Positions 19,841-29,091 of a stretch of DNA of 64,000 nt are shown in pieces. The notes under the pieces are model-generated. The model searched no databases. It worked only from the letters and a program-made list of their open reading frames with translations, and had not been told where the DNA came from. The DNA comes from Plasmodiophora brassicae (taxonomy: Eukaryota; Endomyxa: Phytomyxea; Phytomyxea; Plasmodiophorida): assembly GCA_036867785.1 (NCBI GenBank), contig CP145424.1, forward strand, positions 806,001-870,000. The letters are read 5' to 3'. A program made the position numbers and the translations under genes. Each line of letters begins with the position of its first letter. Within the stretch, counting starts at the first letter, position 1.

Positions 19841-20506
19841 TTACGACGAGCCGACCGCCCATTTCGCAGCGGACCAGATGGCGCGCAGGACCAGGTGCGC
19901 CATGCGCGGGTCCTTGTAGATGCCGATGGCGGTGGCCGTCCATCCGTACGTCGCGTACAGGAAGGACCCCCATCCCCAGAGCCGCCCGATCGCGCCCTTC
20001 CCGCGTATCTCGTTGATCGTCGTCGACAGCAATTGCTGCAGGCCGCCGGGCGACATCGACCGGGTTTCGGGTAGCCTGGCCAGCGACAGCGCGATGAATT
20101 CGGCCATGGCCTCGATCACGTCGCTCTTCTCGATGATCACGAACGCATCGTCGACCGGCGGCGCCCAGGTCGGCACGTTGCTCGGGACGAGCGTCCACCA
20201 CTCCGCGTCGTTATCGTCGTCGTTGGGCGGCGACGTCGCCGTCTCGTCGTCCGACGGCACCGACGATTGCACACGGGCGACCGTCTGCAGGAACTCGGGC
20301 GCGTCGACACGGGCGTGCAGGTCGGCCAGCAGGCGATCGGTGCCCCGTTCGGACCCGAGCGACGCCGCCAGCCGGTCCCGGGCCGCGTCGTCCGGCAACG
20401 CGTCGTGCAGGCGCTGGCCGTGCGCCGTCAGCGCCGCCCGCATCGACGGCTCGCGACGTGCCGCCACCCGCCCCACGTCGTCGGACGACGACGCCGCCGT
20501 CTCCAT
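19841..20506 (-). CDS. Conserved small eukaryotic protein, function unknown
   Basis: A 221-codon frame starts METAASSSDD. The C-terminal half looks conserved: a tryptophan-rich acidic segment (DDDNDAEWWTLVPSN), then EKSDVIEAMAEFIALSLAR, SPGGLQQLLST, and a closing block GRLWGWGSFLYATYGWTATA followed by IGIYKDPRM. The layout, an amphipathic helix then a Gly/Trp/Tyr-rich block, reminds me of an uncharacterised plant-conserved family, but I cannot name it. The final hydrophobic part could be membrane-associated. It is on the same strand as SFT2, with the shared gap 20507-20866 as its probable promoter. Confidence 0.6.
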   Translation of the reverse strand: METAASSSDDVGRVAARREPSMRAALTAHGQRLHDALPDDAARDRLAASLGSERGTDRLLADLHARVDAPEFLQTVARVQSSVPSDDETATSPPNDDDNDAEWWTLVPSNVPTWAPPVDDAFVIIEKSDVIEAMAEFIALSLARLPETRSMSPGGLQQLLSTTINEIRGKGAIGRLWGWGSFLYATYGWTATAIGIYKDPRMAHLVLRAIWSAAKWAVGSS

Positions 20507-20866
20507 GGTTGCCGTCGAACTGGGCGATTGGCAAATGCGACGCTGCTCGACCCGAGCACAACAGCAGCCCAACAACCTGTACCGGGAGCGCGGCGAGCGC
20601 GACCGTAAAAGAGACGCGCGCGCGAACGTCGGCCCGGGACCCGGGGGGCGTTCCCAGTCGCCGTCTAAAAATACAACCGCATGGTCGCGGAGTTCTCCGC
20701 GCCCCGTCTAAAAATACAGCGGCCAGCCACGCCGCCCATCGACGACTACCGACGACGACGACGCACGCGCGCCAACGAATGGCCCGTTGCTGTCGCTCTG
20801 CCAGTATAACTACACTGTCCGGCGCCAGTTTATCATTTCGTGCGGTTGTCGAGTGCGCGCGCCTGG
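20507..20866 (-). promoter_or_regulatory. Promoter region with two CTAAAAATAC motifs
   Basis: The gap upstream of the small conserved gene carries CTAAAAATAC at 20665-20674 and 20708-20717, 34 bp apart between copies. These are the only A-rich stretches in a GC-rich gap. The same decamer occurs upstream of Rac B at 62251-62260. A TATA-like core or activator site is likely; which strand is read is uncertain. Confidence 0.4.
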
Positions 20867-21328
20867 CTAGGAGACCAGGAGGCCGGTGCCGGTCGGCGAT
20901 CGGCACCGGCAGCAGCGGCCGACGATGCGCTTGGCGAACGGGACGTAGCTCAGCGAGATCCAGAGCAGGGCGCACGTCTGGACGGCGACCGCGGCCATGA
21001 TAGCGAGGCGGCGCCCGCGTACCTTGCGGCTGAGGAAGAAGATCAGATAGACGGACGCGGCCGTCGCTGCGACGTATAGGACCAGGTTGACGAGCCGGTG
21101 CGGTTTCGTGATCGACTTGCCGAGCTTCCGCAGGCCGACCATGAAGAACAGGGCGCCGAACAGGTTCATCTGCCCGAACAGCGACACGACGAAGAAATGG
21201 CTGGGCTTCAGCATCAGGAACACGCTACCGATAGCACAGAATACGCCGATCGCGGTGCATATACAGAATCCGGTCAGCCGGGTCTTGTACGGCAGGGAGG
21301 CACACGGCGACGTCGACTGCTTCGTCAT
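20867..21328 (-). CDS. SFT2-like vesicle transport protein
   Basis: A 153-residue protein from one exon, with start MTKQSTSPCASLPYKTRLTG. Four membrane segments are clear: CTAIGVFCAIGSVFLML, SLFGQMNLFGALFFMV, LVLYVAATAASVYLIFFLS and IMAAVAVQTCALLWIS. The ending LSYVPFAKRIVGR matches the SFT2 'SYIPF' signature. SFT2/GOT1 proteins act in retrograde endosome-to-Golgi transport and fusion. The tail has a CCRCRS cluster, perhaps palmitoylated. The length is close to the family norm. Confidence 0.85.
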   Translation of the reverse strand: MTKQSTSPCASLPYKTRLTGFCICTAIGVFCAIGSVFLMLKPSHFFVVSLFGQMNLFGALFFMVGLRKLGKSITKPHRLVNLVLYVAATAASVYLIFFLSRKVRGRRLAIMAAVAVQTCALLWISLSYVPFAKRIVGRCCRCRSPTGTGLLVS

Positions 21329-21929
21329 AGTAGGCAATAACAGTGCCGGGCCTACGTCCGGATTGGATATGAACGTGCCGACGCGCACCGCCCGGAAGCC
21401 TGGCACCCGACCCGCATGACGTCATGCGACGCACATAGGTCAGGGGCCGATGGGCGCCATGGCCAGGTACTGGCGGAAGGCAAACGTCGAGGCTCATGCA
21501 GGCACGAATCACCGAACGATCATGGGCGATGGATGGCGCGTGGAACGATCGTGGTCGTTGGCCCTGGGCGCGCGCCACGCAGTCCGCGCCGCCGCCATCA
21601 TCGTCGATTACGATCCGCCTGCACAGCATGTCGTATGGCGATGGCATCCGGTGAGGGAACCCCTGGCCGCCAAGACGACGCCCGCGCGTCAATGCCGACC
21701 GATGCCGAGGACTACCCGGTGATAACGCCGCCGGTGCCGATCGCCTGCCGGTTCGCCGACGATGACCGCCATGAGTATCGCCCGTGGAGCACTCGCCGGT
21801 ATGGTTGGCGCACCCCCCGTTGTCAACGCGCTGGGCACCTAACAGGGCCACAGGCGACCGGCGCCGGTACAGGTCCGACCCTCGGCACGCCCTCAGAAAC
21901 GGGTATCGACGGTCGGCAAACCTGCCGAA

Positions 21930-23809
21930 GTGTTCCTCAGCTGGGAAGTGCAGCCGTACTGGAGAGGGTTCCGATCCGTCCCATGGTACGCCGACGTCAT
22001 CGCCGATTTCGCCGATCAGAAATGGAAACGGCATCGTGCTGCCCGACGCCATTCCGGTCCACAGAAACTCGCCGCCGAGCCTACCGACATGGAACGCGAC
22101 CTCGTCGCACAGTACAAATCAGCGCATCCGCTTGGTATGGGCGTCGCCGACCGTCTCCCAATGGGACAACCCGGTTAACCTCGTGCTTAGATCTAATGCT
22201 GCTCATTGCACTTGCCAGCACGACGTGCCGAACTGTGGCGTTCGTGCAGGATCTATGGGATAGACAACAGGTGCCCGCTGCACCGACCGAGACGACGGAG
22301 CCGCCGCCCGTCGAACGGGACAGTACGAGGTTGCGTCGGATCCTCGGCGATCGAATCGTCGAGCTGCAAGAGTTGCTGATGAGCCATTACTCGGAGCCGG
22401 ACGCGCTGGACGGCGACCTCCCGTACCATTCCGATGCCTTGCTCGACCAGGCGCTGCGAGGATGCCTCAGTGACAAACGAATTGTAAGCAGTCGACGGTA
22501 CGGCTGCTGCCGCCGCCCGTGTATGACGGGTCCGCTTGTGAAGATTACCACCATGGTGCCGGCTGTCAAGGCCGCCGCTCTTCGAGAGCGGGACATACTT
22601 CAAAAACGGTATCCATTCGTGCCGGCCCTGTCTGTCGATGGCAATTGCTGACCCGATGCGCCCAGATGTGCGCTGTTAGCGCAAGGCGGGTCCAAGGGTG
22701 ACGACGCCCTTGCAGCACTTGCAGCGCCCTCAGTTCGGGCCACCTTTGACCTTCCGCCCAGGTCTCTGCCAAGGAGCCAGCTGACCATAGTGCGGTTGCT
22801 GACGGGATTCACAGATTCATCTATGTCCGCAGGAATTTATTTACGGATTCGGCACCAGAGCCTGATCCCGGCTCGTTGTGTAAGAGACATCTCTTCGCGC
22901 ATACGTAATTCCAGTCCACTGACGCTGGCTGATGACACAGTTGGGTGTCACTGCGTTGGCGAATGCCAGCCATTGACATGTCAATGTGTGCTGGACGGGA
23001 TTCGCACGTATTCCGCGGACGGATCCCTGAACAACAAAGGTATCGGCCTTGTCGTCGAATGCAACAGTACGTGCACCTGTGACCGCGGCCGCTGTCGGAA
23101 CCGAGTTGTTGGACGCCAGGGCAGCGTACGTTAACGTGATTGGATGCATGATCCGCGTTGCCCACGACGCTGTTTGCAACAGATTGGCAAGTTCCCTTTG
23201 GAGGTCCGACGGACGACGTCCTGCGGGTTCGGCTTGTTCTCTGCTGTCGACATCCCGCAGGGGCAGTATGTCTGTGAATACCTGGGCCAGATCATCAGCG
23301 AAAGCGAGGTGACTCGCCTACAGCGAGACGTGTACTTCCCACTGGGCCTGCACTTCATCTGGACGGACGGTTAGGTTCGTCCGTTGATTCCAGTAACGCG
23401 TCACTTATGCGGATCAGGTTTCCACCTACCTTCCGGCATCGAACCGTTTTCCATTGACTCGACAACACATGGCAACGGTAATGCATTTTACGATCGTACC
23501 TCGCGAGCATGCGTGCCTAACTGCTACGGCACAGTCAGCCGATTTGTGAACCACTCGTGCGATCCGAACATGTTCACGTGTCGTATTGAGCGCGAGTACC
23601 GGGATCCGCGAGTCCCGCAGGTGACGATGTGCCTCGTACGCCACCTCGGCTGCGCATGCTAATCGTTATCATTCGCTTAGGTTGCCTTCTTCACGAAACG
23701 GCCAATAGCAGCCGGTGAAGAACTAACAATCGACTACTGCTTCGATGCGTCCCGGAAGACGGTGCAATGCAAATGCGGTTCAAGAAAATGTCGCAAATGG
23801 CTCAAGTAG
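21930..23809 (+). CDS. SUV39-type histone H3K9 methyltransferase (SET domain)
   Basis: Multi-exon. Introns well supported in the 3' half: 22880-22940, 23126-23182, 23370-23417, 23478-23534 and 23636-23680; others are likely near 22135, 22484-22543, 22617 and 22765. The pre-SET has nine cysteines (CHCVGEC, TCQC, ECNSTCTC, RC). The SET core reads SCGFGLFSAVDIPQGQYVCE, then RFVNHSCDPN and GEELTIDYC. The post-SET is CKCGSRKCRKWL ending at TAG. This order is that of Su(var)3-9 enzymes, which methylate H3 lysine 9 in heterochromatin. No chromodomain was found. The 5' end is uncertain; the start given is where coding sequence becomes convincing (FLSWEVQPYW), not a proven ATG. Confidence 0.85.
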
Positions 23810-24044
23810 CCTGTACCTAGCCACATTAACAGTAAAATCTATTCAAACTCGGGTTGCCCACCTCACCTGGCTGCATTCCTTGATCATCGGTACACGCATT
23901 ATAGACCGCGGCATTCATTGCCTGTGGACGCCCCGATTTCTAAATATAGCGAGGAAGGCTGCTGGTCGGAATATTTTTGGCTAGGGGCAATTGCGCCGGA
24001 TGACCCGTCGTCAGGCATCGTCGCCTCCCATTTGCAAAACCGCA

Positions 24045-24836
24045 ATGCAGCAAGCGGAGCCTATTCGCCTGGCGGCCTCGATCAGCATTCTCATTATCGG
24101 CGCATTGCATGCTGCAGCGAACGACACCTCCTGTGCGTCATGTGGGAACCCTGGCTGTTGTTTCTACTACCGGGGCGACATGGACTGGGACTACCACGAC
24201 CCCACCGCCATGAACCACACGTTCGACAGGGCGTTTGTCGTCAGTCAGCTGTCACGATGGCCGAACTCGACCTCCATTGAGCCGCGTATCGTGTTCACAT
24301 CCGGCGCCATGGGTGCTGGCAAGGGTACCATGCTTCGCAACCGGGCCGCCATGAGCAACGCTAACGTGAGCATCGACCTCGACAACTTCGTCGTGGTCGA
24401 CCCGGACCAATACAAGATCGACCTGCTTCGCGTCCACGGAGTCCCGCTTCAGGAACATTCAGCGCGAGCCGGCCACTTCCACAGACAGAGCGGATACCTG
24501 CAGGAGCTGGTCGTCGACGCAGCCCTGAACTGCAGCCGTAACATCGTCGTGGACGGTTCACTTCGCAATTACGCCTGGAACCACGAGCTGTTCCTCAGGA
24601 TTCGACGCAACCACCCGCAATACCGTATCGAGATCCTGTACGTCTACGCGTCACTGTCGACAGCCAAACGACGAGCCGCGGAACGCCCCGGACGCGCAAT
24701 CACAGTGCCAGGCCTCGTGGAACGATCGTTCAACGAAAGCGCTTATGCAGTCCGGCACCTAACGCGCCTGGCCGACAGCGTTGTCCGCATCGACAATGAA
24801 GAAGGGAAGCCCATCCAAATAACTAAACTTAAATAG
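24045..24836 (+). CDS. Secreted zeta-toxin-fold P-loop kinase-like protein
   Basis: A single 263-codon exon. The N-terminus MQQAEPIRLAASISILIIGA is a signal peptide or anchor, followed by CASCGNPGCC. A Walker A (GAMGAGKGT), then VVVDPDQYK, HRQSGYLQELVVDAAL, NIVVDGSLRN, and a late arginine-rich lid (AKRRAAERPGR) fit the zeta-toxin family of P-loop kinases, which in bacteria phosphorylate UDP-sugars. The frame appears whole. A signal sequence before a kinase fold is unusual; the substrate is unknown. A partial copy of its last codons and 3' flank lies at 26015-26099. It is tandem to the SET gene. Confidence 0.75.
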   Translation: MQQAEPIRLAASISILIIGALHAAANDTSCASCGNPGCCFYYRGDMDWDYHDPTAMNHTFDRAFVVSQLSRWPNSTSIEPRIVFTSGAMGAGKGTMLRNRAAMSNANVSIDLDNFVVVDPDQYKIDLLRVHGVPLQEHSARAGHFHRQSGYLQELVVDAALNCSRNIVVDGSLRNYAWNHELFLRIRRNHPQYRIEILYVYASLSTAKRRAAERPGRAITVPGLVERSFNESAYAVRHLTRLADSVVRIDNEEGKPIQITKLK

Positions 24837-25419
24837 TAAGGAACGTGAAACCAACAGAGCAGACGGAAGAAACGGGCATAGTGAGGTAGAATATCGAGGA
24901 AGAACTTGTTCGTTCGGTTCGTCGCTTACATGCCGCTGGTACCATCGGTCCTCCAGGATTACGCACAACCACTCAGCTTGGTGTGCCAAACGGCGGGGCC
25001 AGTTCAGATCAAGTTGTAGAAGATTGTGGATTTCCCCATGGACAGTCCAGCGCCTTCGGACTCGACGACGAATTGGGAGTAGCAAGACTTGTACGCCGGA
25101 CATGCCGGCATATATATAGTTTGGTCTATTCTCATTTCATAATACAACATGGGTCACAAAAAACGAACACGAATGGTGCTACACCAACGGCCAACGTACT
25201 GAGTGGCTTCCGTCATCCTGGATACCCAGTCCCCCATTTGGCTCCAGATTGGAGTCGACTGGTTCCCAGCGGTGTATTCCAATAGAGATGCACGTGAAGC
25301 CAGCAGCGCATCACGTCGTCTGGGTCCACCGTTGACAGTGGACGACGCACCTCGATATGCAGCGACGACGCGCTCACAGCCGTAACATCATCCATGGCCA
25401 TGGTTGATCCATTGTCGAA

Positions 25420-25990
25420 TAGGATCTGTGGAAAGCCGTATGGACGATCTTCACCTGGGCGCCTGCTTTCTACCTACTCGAGCAGCTGACGCTCAAACAG
25501 CGCGTGTCCATTGCTGTATCCCTGCTTATCACGACGGTCGTCAGTGCTGTCGCCATCCAGGTTCATTCTATATATCTGCCTCCGCCCTCTGATCCTGACC
25601 TGGCAGTCCGTTGCAGACACTGTACGGCGGCACGTACAGCGTTGGATTACGAGTCAAGGCGTGTTTGATCGACATCGTATACCGGGAAGCGCTCATACTC
25701 CATCCTGCCAATGTTGACGTTGGACACGTTCTGACGATCATGGCCACCAGTGTAGAGGCTGTGGCCGATGCCGTATCGCATTTCCTTTTGTCACTTCGCC
25801 CTCATTGAAAACAGTTTTCCATGAGTAATGATTTCCCATTTGCCTTAATCTGTGGTCAGGATGCCTAGAGGTCTTGCTCGTCCTCGGTCTAGTTGTCTAC
25901 CTGGCCGCGTTACGGGCAGCGATTGCGCCTGCTGTCGTTGTCGTTGCGCCCGTGGTGCCTGTCCAGCTATTGCTGGGCCACTTCCCCAGT
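25420..25990 (+). pseudogene. ABC transporter C-subfamily (MRP) membrane-domain remnant
   Basis: Three plus-strand frames in order resemble part of the first transmembrane domain of ABCC proteins. About 25432-25640 gives TIFTWAPAFYLLEQLTLKQR and a helix VSIAVSLLITTVVSAVA. Bases 25623-25803 give YSVGLRVKACLIDIVYREAL plus VGHVLTIMATSVEAVADAV, matching 'R..L...IYRKAL...G.I.N.MS.D'. Bases 25870-25985 give LVVYLAALRAAIAPAVVVV. No nucleotide-binding domain is present and the pieces do not join by clean introns. I read it as a decayed fragment, with 24837-25419 before it showing no gene. Confidence 0.5.
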
Positions 25991-26014
25991 CGGTCATCAC
26001 TCTCGTTCGTCACT

Positions 26015-26099
26015 GCCGACAGCGCTGTCCGCGTCAACAATGAAGAAAGGAAGCCCATATATCCAGATAACTAAACTTAAACAGTTGGGAACCTGAAAC
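26015..26099 (+). repeat. Copied 3' end of the zeta-type kinase gene
   Basis: This stretch is a direct copy of 24771-24852 (the last 22 or so codons and the first bases after the stop), at roughly 85% identity. It begins immediately after the ABCC remnant. It includes post-stop sequence and carries nothing of the kinase core. Confidence 0.85.
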
Positions 26100-26362
26100 G
26101 TTTTACAACCGACCTGGCACGTGTAGAAACTATAAGTGATATGGCGTCGATCGATGTAAGGCTCCGCACTGTTGATTGTGGTCGTCTGCAAGTAGACAGA
26201 CGCAGAGAGGCGCATGGCAGAGTTGGGGAATGTCAAACTTACGTCTAGCAACTTTCGTATCGCTCGGAATGTTCTGGACACGAACTGATCTGCGGACTGA
26301 GCAATCCTCTGTTGTTGTGGCGTTGTCGGTGTCATGCCGAGCGCACCCAGCACGCGTTCCTG

Positions 26363-26424
26363 ATCGCGTACCCAGATCCTATGCGACGTGTCGATCGCGT
26401 ACCCAGTTCCTAGGCGACGTGTCG
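26363..26424. repeat. 31-bp tandem repeat, two copies
   Basis: Units 26363-26393 and 26394-26424 begin ATCGCGTACCCAG and differ at two or three bases. The surrounding 26100-26844 has no recognisable gene; a TG/TATGTG microsatellite-like tract sits at about 26820-26842, next to the PPR stop codon. Confidence 0.85.
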
Positions 26425-26844
26425 CGTGCCAAGGTGCCCACGCGACCCTACCCAGGGTCCCTGGATCACTCTCGTTGTTGTCGATACATCACGTTCCACG
26501 CAGTGCTATGTGCGTTCCTGTAGCGTTCGGGCGTTGCCCACGTCTTCAGTCGGGGCGGATCGCAATCTGGACAGGGACATGAGGACGGGCAGCCGTAAAC
26601 ACGGCATGCAGGAGGGAACTGCGGGACAAGGTAGAACGATTTGGGGAGGAACCGAGGTCTGGAGCAACGGGCCGTGGAGGTTCGAGTATGTATGGCCTAC
26701 AAAGTTGTATTTCATCGTTTGTACCCGAACCTCGTCGCCTCGTCGTTCCCGAGTTCGAGTCAATGACCTGCAATAGAGAGCTCCACTGGGGGGAATACGA
26801 TCTACATATCATCACGTGCGTATGTGTGTGTGTGCGTGTGCATG

Positions 26845-28905
26845 TCACCAGACGTCGCCGCAGGTGCAGGACCCGTCCTGGAAATGATGTGCGAGGCTCC
26901 CGTCCCGAATCATGATCGGTCGCTTGTAGACGACGGAGACGTGTTTGACGGCCGCATGGCAGTCGTCGCACATCGGGCGGTTCTTGGCGGCGCGGATCGG
27001 CGCCCCTGCCGGCGACGAGCGCAGAGCGTACGCCAGCGCGATCTTGACGCTGTGCATCTCGACCGACTCGCGCGCCTCCTCCGCGCCGCTGGTCGGCTTC
27101 GTCGTCATGGCCATGTCCGGCGCGTACCCGACCTGCTCGATCGCCTCGATCATGTCGCGATGCTGCTGCCGCAGGCCGGCGTCCGATCGCATGCGCTCGT
27201 CGTCGGCGAAGAACAGGGTCGTGCAGCCCGACAGCGACAGCGTCGTGCGCCCCGGCGACGTCGTCAGGCCCCGCGCCGTCATCTCCTGGCGAACGCGGCA
27301 CATGTCGGCGTGCCGCCGGACGGACGCGTACGCGTTCGACATCATGACGTGGGCGCAGGCCAGGTGCGACGCCGTCTCCGATGCCGGCATCGCCAGGATG
27401 GCCCGGAAGGCGCGTTCGGCGCGCGACACCGCCCTGAACCGGCGGCAGGCGCCCAGCACGGTCATCCAGGAGACGACGTTCGTCGTCGGGGCGCGGGCCG
27501 CCAGGCGCTCGGCCTCGGCCAGGTCGCCGAGGACGGCGTGCAGGCGTATCAGGCAATTCGTGTGGACCGTGCCGGCCGCGACCTGCCAGGCGCCGGCGAA
27601 CTCGTCGAGCAGGGCGCGGGCGCGTCCGGCGTCGCGCGTCTGCACGCAGGCGTTGAGCAGGGCGACGAGCGTGACGTCGGTCGGGCGCAGGCCCGCCGCC
27701 TTCAGGTGGGCGAACAGGGCGAAGGCGCGCGGCGCCGTCGCCTCCCGGCGGCTGCAGGCGGCCATCAGCGCGTTGTACGGGACGATGCCGGGGGAGGAGC
27801 GCGCGCGGAACACGGCCTCGGCCGTCCCCATCTGCCCGCAGGCGGCGTACGCGCCGACCAGGGCGCTGGTGACGGCGTCGTCGTCCAGCAGCATGCTGTC
27901 GCGGGCGTACTCGTGCAGCTCGGCGAGGGCGTCGGCGGCCAGCGCCGGGCCGCACGACGCGACCAGCGCGCTGAACACGGGCACGTCGACGGGGACGCGC
28001 CGGGCGACCATGTCCCGGAACAGGGGCAGGGCGTCGGCCAGGCGCGACGCCCTGCAGAACGCGGCCAGGACCTGCGTGTGGATCTGCATCGACGGCGGCT
28101 GCCCGATGTCGTCCATCAGGCGCAGCGCGCGTCGCGCCTGGTCGAGGCGCCCGTCGGACAGGAGCGCCGCGATCAGGTTGCCGAACAGCGGATAGTTGCC
28201 GTGCGACGCGATGTCGTGCGCCGGCACCAGGCCCAGGAGTTGCTGGGCGCGGTCGGCGCCCACGACCCCGCCCGCTTCCGCACAGCAGGCCGCCAGGGCC
28301 GACACGAGCTTGACGGAGACGAGGCGGGCGGCGTCGGCGACGAGGTCGGCGACCAGGTCCAGGGCGAGGTCCGGGCGGCGCGTCTCCCGGCAGATGCTGG
28401 CCAGCAGGAACAGGATGTCGTGGGACAGCGGCCGACCGCACCGCCCGTACCTGTGCAGGGCGGCGTCGACGAGCGGCGGCCGCGCGTTCAGGCAGGCGCG
28501 CGCGAACGTACAGAACAGGTCGAGGTCGGCGCCGACGTCGACGCCGCGCTCCAGGGCGGCGTCCAGCACGTGCGGCGCCTTGGCGGGCAGGTGCCGCCGG
28601 CAGAACGTCATCATCGACTGGAAGAAGCGCGCGTCCACGTCCAGGCGCAGGTCCATGACGCGCTCGAACACGATCCAGCCGTGCCCGGGCGTCCGGTCCT
28701 GCTTCAGCGTGCTGATGGCCAGCGCCACCGAGGGCGCGCGCACGAACGCGTAGAAGACGGGCTCGGACGTCGGGGGCGGCCCACGGCGATCGCCGGCCCA
28801 GCGCGGCGGCGATCGACGCGAGGGAACGGGCGCGCAGGTGCCGCCGCAACGCACCAGGCGCCGGACGCGTGCGCTCGCGCGGCACAGGACAACGACGAGC
28901 GCCAT
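26845..28905 (-). CDS. PPR-DYW protein (organelle RNA-editing factor type)
   Basis: A single 686-codon exon. The N-terminus (MALVVVLCRASARVRRLVRC) fits a mitochondrial presequence. At least ten degenerate 35-residue helical repeats follow, such as VPYNALMAACSRREA and TDVTLVALLNACVQTRDAGR, of PLS style. The C-terminus is a DYW domain: CDDCHAAVKHVS, then IRDGSLAHHFQDGSCTCGDVW without the usual terminal Tyr. DYW domains are cytidine deaminases acting in C-to-U editing of organellar RNA. The usual HxE motif reads H618-S-V620 here, so the catalytic Glu is replaced by Val, while zinc cysteines 646 and 649 remain. It may therefore be a binding factor without its own deaminase activity. Confidence 0.85.
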   Translation of the reverse strand: MALVVVLCRASARVRRLVRCGGTCAPVPSRRSPPRWAGDRRGPPPTSEPVFYAFVRAPSVALAISTLKQDRTPGHGWIVFERVMDLRLDVDARFFQSMMTFCRRHLPAKAPHVLDAALERGVDVGADLDLFCTFARACLNARPPLVDAALHRYGRCGRPLSHDILFLLASICRETRRPDLALDLVADLVADAARLVSVKLVSALAACCAEAGGVVGADRAQQLLGLVPAHDIASHGNYPLFGNLIAALLSDGRLDQARRALRLMDDIGQPPSMQIHTQVLAAFCRASRLADALPLFRDMVARRVPVDVPVFSALVASCGPALAADALAELHEYARDSMLLDDDAVTSALVGAYAACGQMGTAEAVFRARSSPGIVPYNALMAACSRREATAPRAFALFAHLKAAGLRPTDVTLVALLNACVQTRDAGRARALLDEFAGAWQVAAGTVHTNCLIRLHAVLGDLAEAERLAARAPTTNVVSWMTVLGACRRFRAVSRAERAFRAILAMPASETASHLACAHVMMSNAYASVRRHADMCRVRQEMTARGLTTSPGRTTLSLSGCTTLFFADDERMRSDAGLRQQHRDMIEAIEQVGYAPDMAMTTKPTSGAEEARESVEMHSVKIALAYALRSSPAGAPIRAAKNRPMCDDCHAAVKHVSVVYKRPIMIRDGSLAHHFQDGSCTCGDVW

Positions 28906-29091
28906 GACGCCCTGGTCGTCCGCGCAACGACGACGACGACGGCGATCGCACACGGCAGCGGCAGCAGCAGGCAGCAGCGGCGGCGGCGGGCGCTGGCCGC
29001 TATTTCGATCTGCCGACGGCCGCAGCCGTAATGCATTGTGCAGGAGGGGACGGCGCGCGACCCGCACCGCTGTGCCGCCTGCACACGATCC

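Noticed and set aside
26546-28951. An 800-codon minus-strand frame overlapping the PPR gene
   Set aside because: Composition is Arg/Pro/Ala noise. The overlapping frame gives PPR repeats and a DYW end, so this is a shadow.
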